From Anatilimnocola aggregata (GTDB taxonomy: Bacteria; Planctomycetota; Planctomycetia; Pirellulales; Pirellulaceae), in contig NZ_CP036274.1 in assembly GCF_007747655.1 (NCBI RefSeq), positions 4,588,001 to 4,652,000 of the forward strand: DNA of 64,000 nucleotides, written 5' to 3'. Both the position numbers and the translations under genes were made by a program. The notes beneath the pieces are model-generated. The model saw only the letters and a program-made list of their open reading frames with translations, made no database searches and was not told where the DNA came from. Shown piece after piece: positions 34,604-43,126 of this stretch; positions within the stretch are counted from its first letter, which is position 1; the number at the start of each line of letters is the position of its first letter.

Positions 34604-37120
34604 ATGAACGCCGCCGATAACGAACTCATCGATATCTTCATTATCGAATCGACCGAAAGCCTGGCCGACCTCGACCAGCGTTTGCTGGCCATCGAGACCG
34701 CGGGAGAAGCTGCGGACCCGGAACTTGTGAATCAGCTGTTCCGCGCGGTTCACTCGGTCAAAGGTGTGGCCGGCTTCCTGGGATTCGAAAAGATCATTCA
34801 AGTTGCGCATCATTTGGAAAGTGCGCTGAGCCTGGTGCGCAGTCGCCAGTTGATAATTAACGAAGACAGCATCGAAACGCTGCTGGCCGGTGGCGATTTG
34901 CTTCGCCGCCTGGTGCAAGATGCTCGTCAAAGTGGCAACTACGATGCGCAGGATATGATCAATGCCCTGCAGCGATTGAATCAATCGTGCAAAGCTTCGG
35001 CCGAACAGCAACTCGAATCAGCTGAGTCTGGTGTTGCCGCACTGCAGGCGGAATTCACTGCAGTTCCAGGCGCAATCGCAAATCCAACAGCGCCCCGGGC
35101 CAGCAACGAGAATCTGGCAGCAACTGCTGCCGCGCCCGAAGCCAGCATTCGTGTCCCCGTGCCGGTGCTTGAACGGCTGATGAACCTGGCCGGCGAGTTG
35201 GTGCTGACCCGCAATCAAATGCTGCAAGTGATTGGGGCCGATCGTCGTCGGAGTCTGTCTGGACTCGGAAATCGTCTCGATCAGGTGACGAGCGAACTGC
35301 ACGACGCCATCATGAGTGCGCGGATGCAACAGGTCGGTACAGTTCTCAATCGCTTTCCACGCCTGGTGCGCGACTTGAACCGCCGGTTGAACAAACAGTG
35401 CGTGCTGCAAATTGAAGGAGCTGAAGTCGAACTCGACCGCACGATTCTCGAAGCAATTGGCGATCCCCTTACGCACCTGGTGCGGAATTCGGTCGATCAC
35501 GGCCTGGAGATGCCGCATGAACGGGTCGCTGCAGGGAAGTCGCCCGAAGGGGCGCTGCTGCTGCGCGCTTTTCACGAAGCAGGCAAAGTTCACATCACCT
35601 TGAGCGATGATGGCAAGGGAATCAACGTTCAGCGGGTGCGCGAGAAGGCAATCAGCCGCGGCTTGATCAGTGCGGAACAAGCGGCGTCGCTCTCGCACCG
35701 AGAAGTAGTGCAGCTGATTTTTCAACCTGGGTTCTCTACTGCTGAGACTGTGACCGACGTTAGTGGCCGCGGCGTGGGGATGGACGTCGTCAAAACAAGC
35801 ATTCAGCGCGTGGGTGGTACGGTTGAAATTGAAAGCACGCCCAATCAAGGGACGACGGTTCACATCTCGCTGCCGCTTACTTTGGCAATTATCCCGTCTT
35901 GGATCGTCACCCAGAGCAACTTTCGTTTCGCGATTCCCGAATCGGCCATTATCGAACTAGTACGCCCGCAAGCGGGGGACAGCAATCTGCGCGTCGAGAC
36001 CTATGCCGGTCGCCTGGCACTGCGCTGGCGAGATTCGCTGCTGCCACTACTGCGGATGAACGATGTGCTCCCCGCCAACATGCAACAGGCAGACAAGCGA
36101 ACTGCAGGCACTCCGCAGAACATTGTGATTGTCGAGACTGGCCGGCGTCGCTTTGGTCTGGCGGTTGACTCGGTCGAAGGGCCGGAGCAAATCGTGGTGA
36201 AGGCCCTCGGTCGTCATTTGCGCGATTTCAAGATGCTCGCCGGCGCTGCGGTTCTGGGCGATGGCAGCATCGCGTACGTGCTTGATATCGCAGGTCTGGG
36301 CGCTCAGACGAATTTGAAAAGCGGTAAAGACACCAGCCGCGCGGTTACCGAAGTTGCGGGAGAAGAGCAAGAACTGCAAACGGTGCTATTGATTCGCAAT
36401 GGTGCGGGTAAGTTGCTGGCCGTGCCACGACCGATGATTACTCGCATCGAGCGAATCGATACCACGCAAATCAAGACCACGGGCTCACTCCGCACGCTTA
36501 CCTATCGCGTGGGCACGCTGCCGATTGTTGAGGTTGTCGATGCTGGTCAGCCACAGCAGTCGCTCAATCAAAATGCTTACGTCCTCGTCTTCAATTCGGC
36601 AGGTCGCGAAGCCGGCCTGCTTGCACATGAACTGGTCGATGTTTGCGAAGCGTCTACGAATGTCGATACGACCCTCTTCTACGGCAATGGCCTGATGGGT
36701 TCGCTGACGATCGACGGCGAGTTGACTCGCCTGATCGATGTCTACGAACTGCTCGATTGTCAGTTGCAACAAGCTCACTCGAATTGTCGAGCGGAGAAAC
36801 TAGCTGACGAGCCGAGCGGCGTTGTGTTGCTGGCGGAAGACTCCGCCTTCATTCGTCAGCAGGTGGGGCGCGTGGTCAAGGCAGCCGGTTATCACGTGAT
36901 TATGGCCGAGAATGGCCTGAAAGCGTGGGAACTGCTGCAAGCTCAACCCGAATTGTTCGACGTTGTTCTGACCGATATCGAAATGCCAGTGATGAATGGC
37001 TATGAGTTCTGTACTCGCATTCGCGGCGACGAACGATTTGCCAAGCTACCAGTCATCGCGCTCACGTCGCTCAACAGCGATGAGCAAATTCATAAGGGCG
37101 CAGAAGCGGGCATCGATTAA
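34604..37120 (+). CDS. cheA: CheA-type hybrid histidine kinase, receiver domain cut short by a stop
   Basis: 838 residues from the ATG at 34604, where the Hpt domain begins. Order: Hpt (5-110, phospho-acceptor His50 in FRAVHSVKG), an Ala-rich linker without a P2 domain, dimerisation helices near 183 (ERLMNLAGELVLTRNQML), HATPase (HLVRNSVDHGLE near 290, DDGKGIN, GRGVGMDVV near 387), a first CheW-like domain (about 425-575), a second (about 590-722), then a receiver from about 740 with acceptor Asp791 in VVLTDIEMPVMNG. The TAA at 37118-37120 falls just before the last strand and helix of the receiver, whose coding sequence continues in frame. CheW follows at 107 bases. Kinase function should be intact. 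Confidence 0.92.
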   Translation: MNAADNELIDIFIIESTESLADLDQRLLAIETAGEAADPELVNQLFRAVHSVKGVAGFLGFEKIIQVAHHLESALSLVRSRQLIINEDSIETLLAGGDLLRRLVQDARQSGNYDAQDMINALQRLNQSCKASAEQQLESAESGVAALQAEFTAVPGAIANPTAPRASNENLAATAAAPEASIRVPVPVLERLMNLAGELVLTRNQMLQVIGADRRRSLSGLGNRLDQVTSELHDAIMSARMQQVGTVLNRFPRLVRDLNRRLNKQCVLQIEGAEVELDRTILEAIGDPLTHLVRNSVDHGLEMPHERVAAGKSPEGALLLRAFHEAGKVHITLSDDGKGINVQRVREKAISRGLISAEQAASLSHREVVQLIFQPGFSTAETVTDVSGRGVGMDVVKTSIQRVGGTVEIESTPNQGTTVHISLPLTLAIIPSWIVTQSNFRFAIPESAIIELVRPQAGDSNLRVETYAGRLALRWRDSLLPLLRMNDVLPANMQQADKRTAGTPQNIVIVETGRRRFGLAVDSVEGPEQIVVKALGRHLRDFKMLAGAAVLGDGSIAYVLDIAGLGAQTNLKSGKDTSRAVTEVAGEEQELQTVLLIRNGAGKLLAVPRPMITRIERIDTTQIKTTGSLRTLTYRVGTLPIVEVVDAGQPQQSLNQNAYVLVFNSAGREAGLLAHELVDVCEASTNVDTTLFYGNGLMGSLTIDGELTRLIDVYELLDCQLQQAHSNCRAEKLADEPSGVVLLAEDSAFIRQQVGRVVKAAGYHVIMAENGLKAWELLQAQPELFDVVLTDIEMPVMNGYEFCTRIRGDERFAKLPVIALTSLNSDEQIHKGAEAGID

Positions 37121-37204
37121 TGGTTGATCAAGATGGACCGCGAACAACTCCTCACCGCCATCGCGCAGTTGCTGAAGAATCGCAAACAGCTGGCCGCACG
37201 CTAA
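37121..37204 (+). other. In-frame remainder of the CheA receiver domain after the TAA
   Basis: Directly after the cheA stop the same frame continues for 27 codons (WLIKMDREQLLTAIAQLLKN...) to a second TAA at 37202-37204. LIK supplies the conserved receiver lysine and the rest is the final amphipathic helix, exactly what the truncated domain lacks. A single base change, for example GAA to TAA, would explain the break. It could be a true nonsense mutation, readthrough or a sequencing error. Confidence 0.8.
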
Positions 37205-37226
37205 CACCCGATGGAAGGAATGACTC

Positions 37227-37688
37227 ATGTCGCAACTCATGGCTGCTACGAGTGCGGACTCGCTGGAACTGATCACGTTTCGCACGGGCGATATGCTGTT
37301 CGGTTTGAACATTCGTCAGGTGCGCGAAATCAATTGCCAGTTGCCGCTAACACCCCTACCTTGTGATGCCAGGCACCTGTGTGGCGTCATCAGCCTGCGG
37401 GGCGATGTTCTCACGGTACTCAACCTCAATGCCTTGGTCGGGTTGCCACCAAGTCCGCGCCGCAGCGATGGTACGTTCGTCATTTTTGAAGTCGACGGCG
37501 AGCGGATGGCGCTGTGCGTAGATGCAGTCGACGATATCGTCAGCTGCGAGCGCGCACAGTTGTTGCCGGTACCCGAAAGCTTTCCGGTCCGCTGTGCGAG
37601 CGATTTCAGCGGCGTCCTGCCGACCGCTAGCGAATTGCTCTACGTGCTCGACCCGCAAATGTTTGCCGCCGAGCGGCGCGAAGAGTAA
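37227..37688 (+). CDS. cheW: CheW chemotaxis adaptor
   Basis: 153 residues, normal length. The CheW beta-barrel pattern is present: ELITFRTGDMLFGLNIRQVR, PCDARHLCGVISLRGDVLTV, a hydrophobic strand with FVIFEVDGERMALCVDAVDD, and a final ELLYVLDPQMF. GGAAGGA lies before the ATG. It links receptors to CheA at the signalling complex. It directly follows the cheA gene; no cheY, cheB or cheR is in this cluster, so response output would go through the CheA receiver or a gene elsewhere. Confidence 0.92.
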   Translation: MSQLMAATSADSLELITFRTGDMLFGLNIRQVREINCQLPLTPLPCDARHLCGVISLRGDVLTVLNLNALVGLPPSPRRSDGTFVIFEVDGERMALCVDAVDDIVSCERAQLLPVPESFPVRCASDFSGVLPTASELLYVLDPQMFAAERREE

Positions 37689-37805
37689 ACGCTCGGCAGG
37701 GCTCACTGGCCGCCACGACTACCCGTTGTGGACAGCTTGCGCTTCGTCCGTTGTAATAAACGGCGAATCAAGGCGACCCTGAGGCGAACCGCGAGCTGCT
37801 GATCA

Positions 37806-39056
37806 ATGCCGGCCGATGCGATTGCGACAACACGAGCTCTCGTCGACGAGATTTATCGCACCGAATCGCGCCGTGTCTATGCCACGCTCGTGCGGTTGCT
37901 CAATGACTTCGATCGCGCGGAAGAAGCCCTGCACGAAGCGTTCGCAGTGGCCGTGGAACAATGGGCCACCGAAGGTGTGCCAGCCAATCCGGTGGCCTGG
38001 CTGGTCTCGACGGGGCGCTTTAAGGCCATCGATGCGATGCGACGGCGCGTGCGCTTCGATGCTTCAATAACCGAACTGGCAGCGCGGTTTGAAGATGTAG
38101 CCTCTACCAATGCTGCCAAAGCGGGCGAAGAAATTGCCGACGATCGCTTGCGGCTGATCTTCACCTGTTGTCACCCGGCCATCGCCCCCAGTACTCAAGT
38201 TTCGCTCACATTGCGCGAAGTCTGCGGGCTAACGACCGAAGCGATCGCGAGTGCTTTCATCACCGCGCCGGCAACCCTCGCCCAGCGCATCGTGCGGGCG
38301 AAGGCGAAGATTCGCGACGCGAAAATCCCCTATCAAGTTCCCGCGCGAGAAGAGCTCCCCGAGCGGTTAGAGTCGGTACTGCAAGTTGTCTATTTAGTCT
38401 TCAACGAAGGCTATTCAGCTTCGTCGGGGAGCGAACTGACTCGGCCCGACCTATCGGGTGAAGCGATCCGCCTTGGCCGTTTGCTGGTGGAACTGCTGCC
38501 GGAACCTGAAGTCATCGGACTCCTGGCACTCATGCTGTTGCACGAATCGCGGCGCGCGGCCCGCACTTCACCGAAGGGTGAAATCGTGCTGCTGGAAGAG
38601 CAAGATCGAACGCGCTGGAATCGCGAGCAAATTGCCGAAGGAAAGACGCTTATCGAGCGGTCGGTGGCATCGCGCGCCTTTGGACCGTTCACCATTCAGG
38701 CAGCCATTTCGGCCGTCCACGCCGACGCTCCGACCGCTGCCGAGACCGAATGGAACCAGATCGTCAGTTTGTACGATGTGCTGCTGCGAATGAATCCTTC
38801 GCCGGTCGTTGAGTTGAACCGAGCCGTGGCGGTTGCGATGCGGGACGGTCCTGCCGCCGGGATCACCTTGATCGATGCCCTCTTGGCCCGGCAAGAACTG
38901 GTCGACTATCACTTGGCGCATGCTGCCCGGGCCGATTTGTACCGTCGATCCGGCCAGTTAGATGCTGCCCGCAATTCCTATCGGCAGGCGTTAGCGCTGG
39001 CTCGGCAGGAGCCGGAACGGCGATTTCTCGAAAAACGGCTAATGGAACTGGGTTAG
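37806..39056 (+). CDS. ECF42-group RNA polymerase sigma factor with C-terminal TPR-like extension
   Basis: 416 residues. Sigma region 2 lies in about 15-80 (LVRLLNDFDRAEEALHEAF, NPVAWLVSTGRFKAIDAMRR) and region 4 in about 125-180 (LTLREVCGLTTEAIASAF). The long C-terminal part (about 185-416; VVYLVFNEGYSASSG, LLALMLLHESRRAAR, VELNRAVAVAM, YRRSGQLDAARNSYRQAL) is the DUF6596/TPR-like extension that defines ECF42. This group has no anti-sigma factor and is encoded beside DGPF/YCII proteins, as here. The extension is known to be needed for activity in Streptomyces venezuelae ECF42. The three genes downstream are its likely targets. Confidence 0.93.
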   Translation: MPADAIATTRALVDEIYRTESRRVYATLVRLLNDFDRAEEALHEAFAVAVEQWATEGVPANPVAWLVSTGRFKAIDAMRRRVRFDASITELAARFEDVASTNAAKAGEEIADDRLRLIFTCCHPAIAPSTQVSLTLREVCGLTTEAIASAFITAPATLAQRIVRAKAKIRDAKIPYQVPAREELPERLESVLQVVYLVFNEGYSASSGSELTRPDLSGEAIRLGRLLVELLPEPEVIGLLALMLLHESRRAARTSPKGEIVLLEEQDRTRWNREQIAEGKTLIERSVASRAFGPFTIQAAISAVHADAPTAAETEWNQIVSLYDVLLRMNPSPVVELNRAVAVAMRDGPAAGITLIDALLARQELVDYHLAHAARADLYRRSGQLDAARNSYRQALALARQEPERRFLEKRLMELG

Positions 39057-39095
39057 GCCGCTGAAGTGAACTTTTTCGAACAAAACCAAACGCCT

Positions 39096-39122
39096 TGTCG
39101 ATTTGGTCCCGAGCAGGGCGAC
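39096..39122 (+). promoter_or_regulatory. Candidate ECF42 promoter upstream of the first YCII gene
   Basis: CCTTGTCGA, then TGTCGA (39096-39101), N17, CGAC (39119-39122), 43 bases before the start codon. The same boxes and spacing recur at 39546-39572. They agree with the TGTCGA / CG(A/T)C consensus described for ECF42 targets, quoted from memory. Confidence 0.72.
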
Positions 39123-39165
39123 TACTCAGTAGACAGCCTGTTATTCCCGCTGCGAGGAGTTCGCA

Positions 39166-39537
39166 ATGCAATATATCTGCCTGATCGCCGCCGAAAACAT
39201 GATGGAACACTTCACTGCCGAAGAAGCGGCGCGGCAATACGACGAATATCAGGAAATTACCGAGCAACTTCGCCGCAGTGCTCAACTGGTCAGCTGCAAT
39301 CGACTCAAACCACCCGAAGATGCGACGACGGTGCGCGTGCGGGGTGGCAAAGCACAGGTCATCGATGGCCCCTATGCCGAGACGAAGGAGCAACTGGGGG
39401 GCTATTACGTCATCGAAGCCAAGGATCTAAACGAAGCCATTCAAATCGCCGCCCGCTTTCCGGGGGCCCGCTATGGCTGCGTCGAAGTTCGGCCGATTGC
39501 CGTCGATGATCAGACCCGTACTGCACTGGGTTTCTAG
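39166..39537 (+). CDS. YCII/DGPF-domain protein
   Basis: 123 residues, full length for the family. It begins MQYICLIAAE and carries the name-giving motif as IDGPYAETKEQLGGYYVIEA (about 66-85), followed by AIQIAARFPGARYGCVEVRP. DGPF proteins adopt a ferredoxin-like dimeric alpha/beta barrel; the role is unproven but conserved genomic linkage to ECF42 sigma factors is well documented. GAGGAG precedes the ATG. An ECF42-like promoter sits just upstream. Confidence 0.92.
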   Translation: MQYICLIAAENMMEHFTAEEAARQYDEYQEITEQLRRSAQLVSCNRLKPPEDATTVRVRGGKAQVIDGPYAETKEQLGGYYVIEAKDLNEAIQIAARFPGARYGCVEVRPIAVDDQTRTALGF

Positions 39538-39545
39538 TTGACCCT

Positions 39546-39572
39546 TGTCGAAAACCAGACCACTTCAGCGAC
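39546..39572 (+). promoter_or_regulatory. Candidate ECF42 promoter upstream of the second YCII gene
   Basis: TGTCGA (39546-39551), N17, CGAC (39569-39572), preceded by CCT as in the first promoter; located 21 bases before the start codon at 39594. Identical boxes and identical spacing to 39096-39122 make chance unlikely. Confidence 0.72.
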
Positions 39573-39593
39573 AATCATTCAAAGGAACTCGCG

Positions 39594-39977
39594 ATGAAAT
39601 ACATGCTCCTCATTTATAGCGACGAAAACAATTGGACCGCCGAAGAGCGCGAGGCTTGTATGGCGGAGTCGGCAGGCCTGTGCCACGAGTTGCATGCTCG
39701 CGGGCAGTTTCTCGCCGCGTCGCCGCTGCATCCAGTATCACTCGCCACCAGCGTGCGAGTTCGCAGCGGGAAGCGACTCGTTACCGATGGTCCCTTTGCC
39801 GAAACGACCGAGCAATTGGGCGGTTATTTTTTGCTCGAAGCCAACGACCTGGATGAGGTCATCGCAATTGCCAGTCGCATTCCGGGCGCGAAAAAAGGTA
39901 CGGTCGAAATTCGCCCCATCTTTGAATTGAACACGCTGCCGGTCGCTGCTGCTGCCGACTTAGCCACCGCCAAGTAA
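39594..39977 (+). CDS. YCII/DGPF-domain protein
   Basis: 127 residues, beginning MKYMLLIYSDENNWT, with VTDGPFAETTEQLGGYFLLEA as the DGPF segment and IASRIPGAKKGTVEIRPI at the end of the fold. AAAGGAA precedes the ATG. It is a paralogue of the neighbour at 39166 (same length and order of motifs) and is preceded by its own ECF42-like promoter. Small soluble cytoplasmic protein, function unknown beyond the sigma-factor association. Confidence 0.93.
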   Translation: MKYMLLIYSDENNWTAEEREACMAESAGLCHELHARGQFLAASPLHPVSLATSVRVRSGKRLVTDGPFAETTEQLGGYFLLEANDLDEVIAIASRIPGAKKGTVEIRPIFELNTLPVAAAADLATAK

Positions 39978-40098
39978 CACAACTGGTTGCTGGGCCTGCG
40001 ATTGAACTGTTGTGTGCCGGACTCGCTCGCATCACTTGCCAGCTGGTTGCCGTCTGGCCTCTTCGTACAAATCACTCACCTTGTCTGGGAGAAAACGA

Positions 40099-40983
40099 AT
40101 GAAAGTCATGGTCTTCGTCAAAGCCACCAAAAGCTCCGAAGCGGGCGAAATGCCGCCACCAGAACAACTCACCAAGTTGTTTGAAGAAATGGGCAACTAC
40201 AACGAGCAACTTGTCAAAGCGGGCATCTTGCTGGCCGGCGATGGCTTGCAGCCGAGTTCGAAAGGGGTTCGCGTCCACTTTTCCGGTCCTAACCGGACGG
40301 TGACCGACGGCCCATTCGCCGAAACCAAGGAGCTCGTCGCCGGGTATTGGTTGTGGCGCGTGAAGTCGCTGGAAGAAGCGATCGAGTGGGTCAAGCGTTG
40401 CCCGAATCCGATGATGGAAGACTCCGAGATCGAAATTCGGCCGGTTTTCGAAGCGGACGATTTTGGCGAAGCGTTTACTCCGGAGCAGCGCGAACGAGAG
40501 GCAGCGATTCACGCGAAAGGTCTGGGCCTGGAATTTCCGCGCTACGAAGACGGACAGGAGATGTTGATTGCGGGGCACAACCAGAGCTACACGATGGAGA
40601 CGCGCAGCCAGATTCCGCAGCAGTGGGAGGTGTTCGCCCCGCACATCGGCAAGGTTCCGGGGCAGCAAGGGACTACTTCGTATGGCGTCTGTTGGAACGT
40701 CAAGAACAAGTGTGACTTTGACTACCTCACCGGAGTCGAACTCAAGCCGGGAGCCAAACTGCCCGCTGGCTTCACGCCGGTGAAATTGGCCCCTCATCGA
40801 TACATCGTTTTCACCCACGTCGGTCCAATTACGTCGTTCCCGCAGACCATCGAAACGATTTGGTCGAAGTGGGCACCCGATTGCGGCCTGAAGTTAGCCG
40901 CCGCTCCTTGCGTTGAACGCTACACGGCCGAATTCGACCCGCAGACTGGTGGCGCTGAAATCTGGATTGCCCTGGAACGCTAA
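40099..40983 (+). CDS. YCII/DGPF domain fused to a GyrI-like effector-binding domain
   Basis: 294 residues from the ATG at 40099, preceded by GGGAG; the frame opens earlier (40012) but adds unrelated sequence. Residues 1-130 are a DGPF domain (VTDGPFAETKELVAGYWLWR, MEDSEIEIRPVFEADD). After a charged hinge, residues about 150-294 match the AraC-effector/GyrI-like fold (QQWEVFAPHIGKVPGQQG, YGVCWNVKNKCDFDYLTGVE, YIVFTHVGPITSFPQTI, ERYTAEFDPQTGGAEIWIA), a fold that binds small molecules. A sensor-like domain attached to a DGPF protein could tell the ECF42 system about its ligand. No TGTCGA-type promoter is seen in front of it. Confidence 0.88.
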   Translation: MKVMVFVKATKSSEAGEMPPPEQLTKLFEEMGNYNEQLVKAGILLAGDGLQPSSKGVRVHFSGPNRTVTDGPFAETKELVAGYWLWRVKSLEEAIEWVKRCPNPMMEDSEIEIRPVFEADDFGEAFTPEQREREAAIHAKGLGLEFPRYEDGQEMLIAGHNQSYTMETRSQIPQQWEVFAPHIGKVPGQQGTTSYGVCWNVKNKCDFDYLTGVELKPGAKLPAGFTPVKLAPHRYIVFTHVGPITSFPQTIETIWSKWAPDCGLKLAAAPCVERYTAEFDPQTGGAEIWIALER

Positions 40984-41066
40984 GAACGCGAACTTAGCAG
41001 CCTCCCACCCAACGCGACTCCAATCGTCCGGGCAAAAATAGCACGACAAATCTGGATGCCAGCTGC

Positions 41067-41362
41067 TTGACAAGTATTCACTAACTCGTCACAATATAAG
41101 CGACTGTTTTGGCAATCTGGTGGAAAGACTTGACTGCAAAGCGTGAGGATTTCGCGCCGCTGCGTGGACTGTTGCCTGGCTTTGTCTGCAACGGGCCCGA
41201 TGCGACTGAGATGCGTCGCTGCGGTTCATCGACGGGGGGTTTATCAACAAACAGGATGATTTCAGAAATGCCAAGTTGAGCGCAACGCGTTGGTGCGAAT
41301 GGGCTTTACGGAGTTGACCGCAAAAGGGGGGTGTTGATAAACCTCCGCCAGACTGCGTCGGG
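41067..41362. repeat. Non-coding ~290-nt element, copy 2 (stem-bounded core)
   Basis: The second copy of the element at 3876-4165, same orientation, 37.2 kb away. It starts at TTGACA, then ACAATATAAGCG (41091-41102), then the core bounded by GGTTTATCAACA (41238-41249) and its exact complement TGTTGATAAACC (41332-41343), extendable by three pairs. The stem and 82-base loop align with copy 1 without gaps, and 27 bases at 41319-41345 are identical. The gap 40984-41607 holds no other gene. Confidence 0.7.
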
Positions 41363-41382
41363 TGCCGAGCCACCAAGAGCGC

Positions 41383-41396
41383 GATCACTAGTGATC
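41383..41396. promoter_or_regulatory. 14-bp perfect palindrome upstream of the SYLF gene
   Basis: GATCACTAGTGATC is a perfect 14-base palindrome lying 211 bases before the SYLF start codon, just after the 290-nt element. A dimeric regulator could bind it, but there is no supporting second copy. Confidence 0.3.
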
Positions 41397-41607
41397 TACG
41401 AGAGCTGATCGTGCGGCGCAAATGTGCGTTGCTTTCTGCGTGCGCGAACAGCAATTTGCATTCGTCAGCAATCGCGTTGCTAGCAACAATTGCTCCTGTC
41501 AGCAGCCAGCGAACTGAAATTGTTTCGTTGCGTAGTTATCTGCTAGAGTTCGCAAGTCGAAATCGGCCTGCTGGTTAGATTTACTGCTTGGGTGGAAGGA
41601 ATCGAAC

Positions 41608-42672
41608 ATGCGGAATCGTCGTCATTGGATGGTGGCTGTCCTGGGCCTGGTTGCTTGGGGCGCGTTGGCAACTGGCAGCGGCTCGTTCGCCCAGGCGGCA
41701 GATGAACAAAGAATCGTCGAGCAGGCGACTGCTTCGCTGCATGAGACGATGACTCTTTCCGTCAAGCGCATTCCCGAATCGCTGCTCGAAGATGCCGAGG
41801 CTGTGGCGATCATTCCGAACGTGATTAAGGTTGGTCTCGTCGCCGGCGTACAACGCGGCCGCGGCGTGGTCCTCATTCGCGATCAGGAACGTCACTTCGG
41901 CCTGCCGCGATTTGTTTCCATCACGGGCGGAAGCGTGGGCTGGCAAATTGGTGCCCAGTCGACCGACTTCGTGCTGGTTTTCAAGTCGAAGAAAAGTGTG
42001 GCCGGTTTGCTCGAAGGAAAGTTCACCATCGGTGCTGATGCCGCCGCAGCAGCGGGGCCCGTTGGTCGCCGCGCGGGGGCAGGAACCGATTTGGAATTGA
42101 AAGCCGAGATCTATTCATACTCGCGCAGTCGCGGGCTGTTTGCGGGAGTCTCGCTCGATGGTTCCGTGATTCAACTCGAACCGCAAATGGAAATGAACTT
42201 CTACCGCCCTGGTCCCGGCGGCATGCCCACACCAGCCCCCGAGGCTGCCGTGAAGTTGCTCGAGACGCTCAGTAAGTACACTTCGGCTGCCGATCATGTG
42301 GTTGCCGCGGAAGGCGCGCCGCTGCTGCCCGTCGATCCGACGCAGCGGATTGAGGCGGTTCGTGGTGAACTGGCCCGTTCGGTCGCACAATTGAATACGA
42401 TTGTCGATGAATCGTGGAAGCGGTATCTCGCCATGCCAGCCGAAGTTTACGAAGCGGGTAAAGCCCCAACTCCGGAAGCGCTCGCGGTCACCCTGCAGCG
42501 GTTCGATGCCGTGGCTCGCGACCCGCAATATCGCCGACTAAACGAACGGCTTGAGTTTCGCGCTACGCTCGAACTGTTGCACGAATACTCCGCCACTCTA
42601 AGCGAAGTGGGACACGGCAAGCTTTCGTTGCCACCGCCCCCCGCCGCAATTCAGTTGCCTTTGCAGCGGTAA
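41608..42672 (+). CDS. Secreted SYLF (YSC84-like) lipid-binding domain protein
   Basis: 354 residues. Signal peptide to about residue 32 (GLVAWGALATGSGSFAQAAD). The SYLF fold follows at about 45-195: EDAEAVAIIPNVIKVGLVAG, RGRGVVLIRDQE, FVSITGGSVGWQIGAQSTDF, VLVFKSKKSVAGLLEGKFTI, and SYSRSRGLFAGVSLDGSVI. SYLF domains bind phosphoinositides or membranes in eukaryotes; in bacteria they are envelope proteins of unclear role. The C-terminal 130 residues are helical and not part of the fold. GGAAGGA precedes the ATG. Confidence 0.9.
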   Translation: MRNRRHWMVAVLGLVAWGALATGSGSFAQAADEQRIVEQATASLHETMTLSVKRIPESLLEDAEAVAIIPNVIKVGLVAGVQRGRGVVLIRDQERHFGLPRFVSITGGSVGWQIGAQSTDFVLVFKSKKSVAGLLEGKFTIGADAAAAAGPVGRRAGAGTDLELKAEIYSYSRSRGLFAGVSLDGSVIQLEPQMEMNFYRPGPGGMPTPAPEAAVKLLETLSKYTSAADHVVAAEGAPLLPVDPTQRIEAVRGELARSVAQLNTIVDESWKRYLAMPAEVYEAGKAPTPEALAVTLQRFDAVARDPQYRRLNERLEFRATLELLHEYSATLSEVGHGKLSLPPPPAAIQLPLQR

Positions 42673-42732
42673 TTTGCCGCTGAAGCGAACGCTTTCGGTT
42701 GGCGACTCACCCTACTTCAACGGGTACCGCTC

Positions 42733-42764
42733 TTGCCGCCCCTGCCGATTTTAACGGGCGGCAA
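42733..42764 (+). terminator. Hairpin after the SYLF gene
   Basis: TTGCCGCCC (42733-42741) and GGGCGGCAA (42756-42764) form a 9-bp perfect stem with a 14-base loop, 60 bases past the stop. No T-run follows, so it is a weak terminator candidate. The rest of the gap to 43126 holds no supported gene. Confidence 0.4.
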
Positions 42765-43126
42765 TCTCCCATAAAACGCGTGCGGTTAATGCGAGAACGC
42801 CGTCGTAACTGGCCTTCTAATACAAACTTGCGTTTTTCTGGCGACGTTTGCGATTCTGAGCTAAAGTTCGGATGTCGGTTACCCGAGCACTCGCGAGCTT
42901 GACCATGGATGGCCCGTCAAGCTGGCCCTGAGAGCAACTTTCCTCGTTGTTCTGCTCCCAGCGGTGGGGCCCAGAGAGTTCGATCGCCGAAGGTGGCAAT
43001 CTGCGGAGTCAGGTCGTCGCCCGTGCCTGCTGCGCTCGATTTCGAGTGGCTTCGGGCATGTACGTTCTCCCCAACCAAGTCGAGAACACCGTTGCTTATC
43101 ACCGCTTAGACCTACAGGCTTGTGCT

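Noticed and set aside
35018-35863. Minus-strand frame of 281 codons opposite cheA
   Set aside because: Antisense shadow within the kinase core of CheA.
37728-37749. TGTGGA ... CGTC upstream of the ECF42 gene as a third ECF42 promoter
   Set aside because: The -35 box differs at one base and the spacing is 12, not 17; too weak to call.
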